From positions 1 through 10,715 of the forward strand of contig DNVL01000009.1 in NCBI GenBank assembly GCA_003507515.1: a stretch of 10,715 bases of DNA. Direction: 5' to 3'. The DNA is from Legionella sp. Its GTDB lineage: Bacteria > Pseudomonadota > Gammaproteobacteria > Legionellales > Legionellaceae. Below the pieces are notes generated by a model that had not been told where the DNA came from, made no database searches, and was given only the letters and a program-made list of their open reading frames with translations. The position numbers and the translations under genes were made by a program. Shown piece after piece: positions 6,522 to 10,715 of this stretch (positions are counted from its first letter, which is position 1; each line of letters starts with the position of its first letter).

Positions 6522-7493
6522 CTACATGGCATGCAGTTTTTGTTTTGTTGCATCGTCAACAAACGCCGCATCAATGGCCATGGTGGTAATGGATTCCATC
6601 ACTGCGTCGCTGTATTGATAGGCCGCTTGAACGCGTGCGTATTCGTTTGCCAGCGTCGTGCTCATGAACGGTGGATCATCCGAATTCAAGCTCACGCGAA
6701 TGCCTGCCGCTAGTAATTGAGGAAAGGGATGGTGTTCCATATCGGGGAATAGACCGAGTTGAATGTTGCTGGATGGGCAGATTTCCAAGGCAATATTGCG
6801 TTCTTTCAGCAAGGCCATGGTATCCGGTGAGTGGATGACTTGTACGCCGTGGCCGATGCGTTGAATCGGCAAATGTTCGATGGCTTCAATCATGCCACTG
6901 GCTGGCGCAAATTCGCCTGCATGCACGGTGCAATACAGTCCTGATTCTGCCGCAATTTGGTACGCTGTTTTGAACAGTTTTGGCGGGAAATTGATTTCAT
7001 CGCCGCCCAAACCAAAGCCCGTTGCACAAGGCACAGATTCCTTCGCGGCTTGTTCAGCCACTCGGATGGATGCATCCACACCAAAATGTCGAACGGCCGT
7101 GATGATGATGCGGCCAATGATACCAAATTGCGCCTCTGCATCATCAATGGCTTGCTGAATGGCGTGTAAATGTTCAATAGACGGCACGCCACTGACTTGT
7201 TCCGCGTGATCGGGCGAATACATCATTTCCACATACACGGTGTTTTCAAGTGCATTTGCGCGTAAATAGTCAAAGGTGATGTCGTAGTAATCGCGGGGTG
7301 TTTTGATGAGTGCGGCCAAGGTGTCATAGACTTGCAAGAAATGCAAAAAGTCGCGGGATAGATAACTGTTCCCATCGGCTGCAATCAGACCTGGGGGTAG
7401 GACCAATTGATTGCGAGCGGCTAACTCACGAGCCAATACGGGGGTGATGGTGCCTTCTAAATGAACATGTAGTTCTGCTTTTTTAATGGACAT
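6522..7493 (-). CDS. add: Adenosine deaminase family protein
   Basis: This 323-residue metal-dependent amidohydrolase would convert adenosine (and deoxyadenosine) to inosine and ammonia in purine salvage. Zinc ligands and catalytic residues are visible in order: HVHLEG (H9, H11), GGDE (163-166), HAGE (H191, E194), IGHG (H215) and SLNSDDP (D272, D273). GGDE together with RIGHGV favours adenosine deaminase. The related bacterial adenine deaminases that I recall have a different sequence at the first site and RIDHGVR at the second, but substrate cannot be settled by eye. Length is near the usual 330. There is no signal peptide, so it is cytosolic. The start ATG (7493-7491) has only a weak purine-rich stretch (GAGAG) upstream, and I found no convincing promoter between it and the divergent gene at 7576. 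It converges on rpoH, the two stops being 27 nt apart. Confidence 0.92.
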   Translation of the reverse strand: MSIKKAELHVHLEGTITPVLARELAARNQLVLPPGLIAADGNSYLSRDFLHFLQVYDTLAALIKTPRDYYDITFDYLRANALENTVYVEMMYSPDHAEQVSGVPSIEHLHAIQQAIDDAEAQFGIIGRIIITAVRHFGVDASIRVAEQAAKESVPCATGFGLGGDEINFPPKLFKTAYQIAAESGLYCTVHAGEFAPASGMIEAIEHLPIQRIGHGVQVIHSPDTMALLKERNIALEICPSSNIQLGLFPDMEHHPFPQLLAAGIRVSLNSDDPPFMSTTLANEYARVQAAYQYSDAVMESITTMAIDAAFVDDATKQKLHAM

Positions 7494-7575
7494 GGGTTTC
7501 TCTCGAGTAAATTCATAGCAACTTTATTAAAAACTCGGTAAAATTGCCAGCATAATTTGAGAGGAGTCATTCATC

Positions 7576-7755
7576 ATGGCAAATAACGACATTGATAAAA
7601 CCTACGTCAGCCCCTACGATCGATTTTTATTCGAATTCGATGCCACCCACGAGAAATCGGCGTCACAATTAAAAGAAATCAAGAAATATAAACGCATTTT
7701 TGCTTTGCGCGACACACCCATTGCAACGCAAGCAATAGACCCCCTTTTAGGATGA
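7576..7755 (+). CDS. Small 59-residue conserved-looking protein of unknown function
   Basis: The translation begins MANNDIDKTYVSPYDRFLFE and ends in IDPLLG. It is 59 residues, hydrophilic, charged, and has no signal peptide or membrane helix. AGGAG (7562-7566) stands nine bases before the ATG, and the stop is 4 nt before the next start codon, so it is probably translated and co-transcribed with the thioesterase gene. A possible -10 (CATAAT, 7551-7556) has no convincing -35. It reminds me of the very short proteins named CBU_0585 family in Legionella and Coxiella annotations, but I could not check this. If correct, it would support a Legionellales origin. No function is known to me. Confidence 0.78.
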   Translation: MANNDIDKTYVSPYDRFLFEFDATHEKSASQLKEIKKYKRIFALRDTPIATQAIDPLLG

Positions 7756-7759
7756 ACCG

Positions 7760-8182
7760 ATGACCATCTGGTTTAAACCCTTTACCGTGGATGATTTGAA
7801 CCTACGCGGTAAATATACGCTCTCTGATCACTTGGGTATAACGTTTACTGACGTTGAGGACAACGCCCTCACCGCCATCATGCCTGTGACGTCTTACATA
7901 AAACAGCCCTTAGGCATTGTGCATGGGGGTGCGAATGTCGTCTTTGCTGAAACCGTTGCGAGCACCGCGGCCAATGCGGTGGTGGATATTGAGCGGTTCT
8001 ATTGCGTGGGGCTTGAGATCAATGCCAACCACATACGCCCTGCAAGAGAGGGCGTATTGAAGGCCGTGACGCGACCCATACATATTGGCCGCACCACCCA
8101 AGTCTGGCATATTGACATCTACAACGATGAAGGCAAACAAACGTGTGTGTCTCGCATGACCGCGTCCGTTATTGCCCGATAG
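7760..8182 (+). CDS. menI: YdiI/MenI-like hotdog-fold acyl-CoA thioesterase
   Basis: This 140-residue hotdog-fold protein is close in length and sequence to E. coli YdiI/MenI (136 residues). It shares KQPLGIVHGGANVVFAET (family: KQPFGLLHGGASVVLAES) and VGLEINANHIRPAREG. The catalytic glutamate is E64, in the helix after the HGG at 55-57. The E. coli enzyme hydrolyses 1,4-dihydroxy-2-naphthoyl-CoA in menaquinone synthesis and also acts on other acyl-CoAs. No other menaquinone gene is in the window, and many Legionellales rely on ubiquinone, so a broader acyl-CoA thioesterase role is possible. The symbol marks similarity, not proven substrate. AGGA, overlapping the preceding gene's end, lies seven bases before the ATG. 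The first residues and length agree with the family. Confidence 0.9.
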   Translation: MTIWFKPFTVDDLNLRGKYTLSDHLGITFTDVEDNALTAIMPVTSYIKQPLGIVHGGANVVFAETVASTAANAVVDIERFYCVGLEINANHIRPAREGVLKAVTRPIHIGRTTQVWHIDIYNDEGKQTCVSRMTASVIAR

Positions 8183-8222
8183 TTTTATCTTTTATTCATT
8201 ATGGGTCATCCATCGGATAATA

Positions 8223-9476
8223 TTATCCCAAAAGCGCATGCAATAATTTATACGATAGAATAGTCAACAAAGAAGCTGCGGGCAGGGTGAGGATCCATGA
8301 GGTAAAGATATTGCGGATCACGATTAAATTCAACGCGCCAATACCACGCGCCAAGCCTACACCTAACACCGCACCCACCAGCGTTTGAGTGGCTGAAACC
8401 GGTATGCCGATGCTGGTGGCTACAACAACGGTTGTGGCGGCAGCCAAGGTAGCGGCAAATGCGCGGCTGGGCGTGAGCGCGGTAATGGAGCTGCCAACCG
8501 TTTCGATGACGCGTCGGCCGTACATCAACAAGCCACTGATGACGCCAACACAGCCCAATAAAATAATCCAGGCGGGATAGCTGATGGCATCTAGGGGTTG
8601 ATCGGCATGCAGGACCAAGCTGTGAATCATGCTTAAGGGCCCTACGGCCAAGGCCACGTCATTGGAGCCATGTGCAAATACCATGGCACATGCCGTCATG
8701 GCCATGAGGACTGCAAAATACTTTTCCACTTGAATAAATCGGTCACGTCGTCGAGAGTTGGCGTGCTCCGGAATTCGTCTGATAAATACCATGCCAATGG
8801 CGGTGATGGTGATGCTGCTGAGCAAGGTGACCGCCAGATTTTGCTTGAAATTCAAGTGAATATCAAAGTGATTTAATCCTTTGAAGACGGTAATAAAGGA
8901 CAGGATGGAGCCGACTAAAAAAAGATAGATGGGCACGTAGAGTTTTGCCCTTTCCAGTGGGTCATTTTTAACAAAAATACTTTGTTGAATGCTGATGAAC
9001 AAGCCATACGCCGTAATGCCTGCAATCAATGGCGATGAAATCCACCCAATGGCAATGTGGGAGACTTGGTTCCAATGGATGGCATCATTGCCCAGCACGA
9101 GGCTGCCAAACCCGACCATCGAGCCCACCAACGCATTGGTAATGGATACGGGCACGCCTAAATAACTGGCCAGATTCATCCAAATGGTGCACGCCAATAA
9201 GACGCCTAACATACCCTCAATGAGGATTAGGGGTTGATCCACCAATTGGCTGGTGTTGATGATGCCATCCCGCATGGTTTCGGTCACGCCAGCACCGCCA
9301 AAAAACGCGCCGGCAAACTCAAACACGACCGCAATGAGCATCGCTTGCTTCACCGTGACGGCTTTTGATCCCATCGTGGTACTCATGACGTTTGCCAAAT
9401 CATTGGCGCCCACGCCCCATGTCATGAGAAAACAAAGGACAACCGCCAGCATAATAAATAAAACAGAATGATCCAT
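8223..9476 (-). CDS. PiT-family inorganic phosphate transporter
   Basis: This 417-residue inner-membrane protein has about ten or more hydrophobic segments in two homologous halves. The PiT signatures are present: GANDLANVM (23-31) near the N-terminus and AHGSNDVALAVGP (268-280) in the second half. The half-repeats PVSITNALVGS (109-119) and PVSATQTLVGAVLGVG (359-374) are also there; many PiT proteins have a His where this one has Asn113 and Gln364. A basic cytoplasmic loop (about 233-250, RRIPEHANSRRRDR) separates the halves. The family moves metal-phosphate or phosphate with protons, or sodium in some members. It follows the DUF47 gene by 8 nt without a clear ribosome binding site, suggesting translational coupling. 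DUF47-Pit pairs are common in bacteria. Its 3' end faces the thioesterase gene with about 40 bp between. Confidence 0.95.
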   Translation of the reverse strand: MDHSVLFIMLAVVLCFLMTWGVGANDLANVMSTTMGSKAVTVKQAMLIAVVFEFAGAFFGGAGVTETMRDGIINTSQLVDQPLILIEGMLGVLLACTIWMNLASYLGVPVSITNALVGSMVGFGSLVLGNDAIHWNQVSHIAIGWISSPLIAGITAYGLFISIQQSIFVKNDPLERAKLYVPIYLFLVGSILSFITVFKGLNHFDIHLNFKQNLAVTLLSSITITAIGMVFIRRIPEHANSRRRDRFIQVEKYFAVLMAMTACAMVFAHGSNDVALAVGPLSMIHSLVLHADQPLDAISYPAWIILLGCVGVISGLLMYGRRVIETVGSSITALTPSRAFAATLAAATTVVVATSIGIPVSATQTLVGAVLGVGLARGIGALNLIVIRNIFTSWILTLPAASLLTILSYKLLHALLG

Positions 9477-9484
9477 AGGAATAG

Positions 9485-10156
9485 TTACCGAGCAATAAGA
9501 ATTTGTAAACGACCACCCACCGTTTGCGCATGGTCAGCCAAGTCGCCAATCCATTGGACTAATTTGTAGAGAAAAACAACATCAATGGGTGTGAGCTCAT
9601 GTTCTAATTTAAAAATATGATGCCTGAGCTCGGCCAGTTTTTCATCGCTATCTTGTTCGATTTCATCCAGTTTTAAAATCATTTCCTCAACGATATTGAC
9701 TTCACTGCCCCTAAAGCCTGTTTCCAACAGTTCATCGAGTTCGTTGATGGCTTTGCACGCCTGCTTTGCGGCATCCAGACAGCGATTCAAAAATGGCATG
9801 AACAGGCTTGAAAGGGCGTCTGGAATCACCATCTGTCGGCCAATGATGAGCCCGGCAATGTCTTCGGCTTTGTTCGCAATTCTATCTTGCGCACTTAATA
9901 ATTCGAGCAAATCGGTGCGTGAGACCGGTAGAAACAAACCGGCGGGCAAATGCAGGCGTAGATTGCGTTTGATGACATCCGCTTCTTTTTCGATGGCGAC
10001 GATTTTATCTTTAATGGCGTTGGCGCTCGTCCAATCCTGCTGCAACACCGCTTCAAAAAAAGGGTTAAGTTGTTTCGCACACAGGTATGTTTTATGCATG
10101 TGTTGTTCAATGGGTCGAATTGGTGACGGCCCAAACATGTTGAATATGCTACCCAT
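9485..10156 (-). CDS. DUF47 / PhoU-like phosphate transport accessory protein
   Basis: This 223-residue all-helical soluble protein matches the DUF47 (TIGR00153) family. It begins with the typical FGPSPIRPIEQHM (8-20) and FFEAVL (33-38). The metal-binding type acidic motifs are EKEAD (56-60), DRIANKAED (91-99), EIEQDSDE (165-172) and WIGDLADHA (202-210). DUF47 proteins resemble PhoU and are usually encoded next to PiT transporters, where they are thought to control phosphate uptake. Here the pit gene starts 8 nt downstream. I chose the ATG at 10156, giving MGSIFNMFG. A longer reading would begin with a TTG at 10174 and adds residues the family does not need. An AAGG 11 bases upstream fits the chosen start only moderately. 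No strong minus-strand promoter is apparent in 10157-10310. Confidence 0.93.
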   Translation of the reverse strand: MGSIFNMFGPSPIRPIEQHMHKTYLCAKQLNPFFEAVLQQDWTSANAIKDKIVAIEKEADVIKRNLRLHLPAGLFLPVSRTDLLELLSAQDRIANKAEDIAGLIIGRQMVIPDALSSLFMPFLNRCLDAAKQACKAINELDELLETGFRGSEVNIVEEMILKLDEIEQDSDEKLAELRHHIFKLEHELTPIDVVFLYKLVQWIGDLADHAQTVGGRLQILIAR

Positions 10157-10247
10157 CCTTAACACACCTTGCAAACGTAGTGGGGTGAGTATATCCGATA
10201 TCTAGATCGATCACTATATTTTGCCGGCGACTCCGTCGAGGCTCAGG

Positions 10248-10276
10248 TTGCGGTTCGATTCAAAATCATTTAAAAT
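10248..10276 (+). promoter_or_regulatory. Candidate promoter for the gene starting at 10311
   Basis: TTGCGG (10248-10253), a 17-base spacer and TAAAAT (10271-10276) form a reasonable sigma70-type promoter on the plus strand. The predicted start is near 10283, leaving a leader of about 28 nt that contains GGTGG nine bases before the ATG. An imperfect GC-rich hairpin (10223-10242) lies just upstream and is of unknown significance. Confidence 0.4.
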
Positions 10277-10310
10277 GAGTTAAATTAATACTTAATGGTG
10301 GTTTTGTATC

Positions 10311-10715
10311 ATGATATATGGCTTATTTGGGTATGCACTAGGTCTGTTTTTTGCACAAGATCATCATTATTGGGTGAAGGTAGGGGACACGGCCGTCATT
10401 ATTCAGCAGCAAACAAATGGCACGGGCAAGGCCTTTGTTCATTTGCATCAAAATGAAACAACAGCATTAAAAGCCGCTCATGCCGTTGTTCACACCGAGG
10501 GGGGGAGTGTGTTGACCTTAGTGCACGCAGGCGGGCGCAATATTGTGTTTCATCTCAACAAAGAGACGTATGAATTTGATCCGAATCGTATTTTTACGGA
10601 TGCGGGCATTCAAAAAACACTGACACAATTTGGTGAGTGCACGATTGATGCGGTCAGCGAAGTGAAACGCTTGGCCGATAAAATCAAAGCCCTGCTGCCC
10701 AAGGGTAAAATTATT
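10311..10715 (+). CDS. Unrecognised protein with HLHQNE and DPNRIFT motifs, N-terminal fragment
   Basis: An open frame of 135 codons runs from ATG 10311 to the right edge without a stop. It follows a candidate promoter, and GGTGG stands nine bases before the start. The first 15 residues are hydrophobic (MIYGLFGYALGLFFA) and could be a signal peptide or anchor, but lack the usual basic residues. The body is soluble. It carries HLHQNE (44-49), a GG pair at 64-65, GGRNIVFHL (74-82) and YEFDPNRIFT (87-96) followed by an acidic-basic helical stretch. Similar HxNE and DPNRIFT blocks occur, as far as I recall, in uncharacterised bacterial proteins with a metal-dependent peptidase flavour. The His/Glu spacing could bind a metal, but this is a guess. 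The true function is unknown and the C-terminus lies outside the window. Confidence 0.82.
   Translation, partial: MIYGLFGYALGLFFAQDHHYWVKVGDTAVIIQQQTNGTGKAFVHLHQNETTALKAAHAVVHTEGGSVLTLVHAGGRNIVFHLNKETYEFDPNRIFTDAGIQKTLTQFGECTIDAVSEVKRLADKIKALLPKGKII

Noticed and set aside
8215..8228. 14-base palindrome GGATAATATTATCC at the end of the pit gene, possible terminator
   Set aside because: The stem would be about five mostly A-T pairs around a 4-base loop, with no U-run on either strand. It includes the pit stop codon and is probably chance.
9696..10205. 169-codon plus-strand open frame opposite the DUF47 gene
   Set aside because: It is antisense to a well-supported DUF47 gene and its composition is typical of a reverse-strand shadow.
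10223..10242. Imperfect GC-rich hairpin upstream of the gene at 10311
   Set aside because: The stem is broken by a mismatched internal loop and no U-run follows. It is too weak to call a terminator or operator.
10245..10265. GGTTCGATTC resembles the T-arm of a tRNA
   Set aside because: The bases on either side do not form the 5-bp T stem, and no acceptor, D or anticodon arms fit upstream. It lies within the promoter candidate region.

Overview
The window looks like chromosomal DNA of a gammaproteobacterium, most likely from or near the Legionellales (Legionella/Coxiella group). The evidence is a canonical RpoH heat-shock sigma factor, the ygfB-pepP gene pair, a close YdiI/MenI-type thioesterase, a Pit/DUF47 phosphate pair, and a very short protein resembling ones I associate with that order. 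Base composition is moderate and even. I see no insertion sequence, phage gene, tRNA, rRNA or CRISPR array. Almost all of it is ordinary housekeeping DNA. The regulatory block at 1530-5633 is the part worth attention.

Layout. 1-190 (-) is the N-terminus of Xaa-Pro aminopeptidase (pepP), downstream of ygfB (212-793, -) with a good sigma70-type promoter at 841-869. A conserved gammaproteobacterial protein of unknown function lies at 948-1451 (-). Next comes a two-gene operon on the minus strand: a double-domain KaiC-like ATPase (3940-5409) followed 4 nt later by a large cyclic-di-GMP enzyme (1530-3935; pseudo-receiver, PAS, PAS, GGDEF, EAL). Divergent from it is rpoH (5634-6494, +). The shared 224-bp intergenic region holds a candidate promoter for each direction and a perfect 16-bp palindrome. 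rpoH converges on an adenosine deaminase gene (6522-7493, -), with a strong hairpin between them. On the plus strand follow a 59-residue protein (7576-7755) and a hotdog thioesterase (7760-8182), 4 nt apart. On the minus strand a PiT-family phosphate transporter (8223-9476) lies downstream of its DUF47/PhoU-like partner (9485-10156). The window ends inside an unrecognised plus-strand gene (10311 to the edge).

How the genes fit together. The KaiC-like protein and the GGDEF/EAL protein are almost certainly co-transcribed. They form a plausible signalling module in which an ATP-driven KaiC-type hexamer is coupled to cyclic-di-GMP turnover. Neither kaiA nor kaiB is present in the window. The module shares its control region with the heat-shock sigma factor gene, so a stress connection is possible but is inference only. 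The DUF47-Pit pair would perform phosphate uptake.

No gene-free stretch exceeds 300 bases. The largest gaps are 5410-5633, 794-947 and 10157-10310, and their contents are described in the promoter, palindrome and repeat entries. Promoter and terminator calls were made by eye. Family calls come from recognising motifs, not from database searches.
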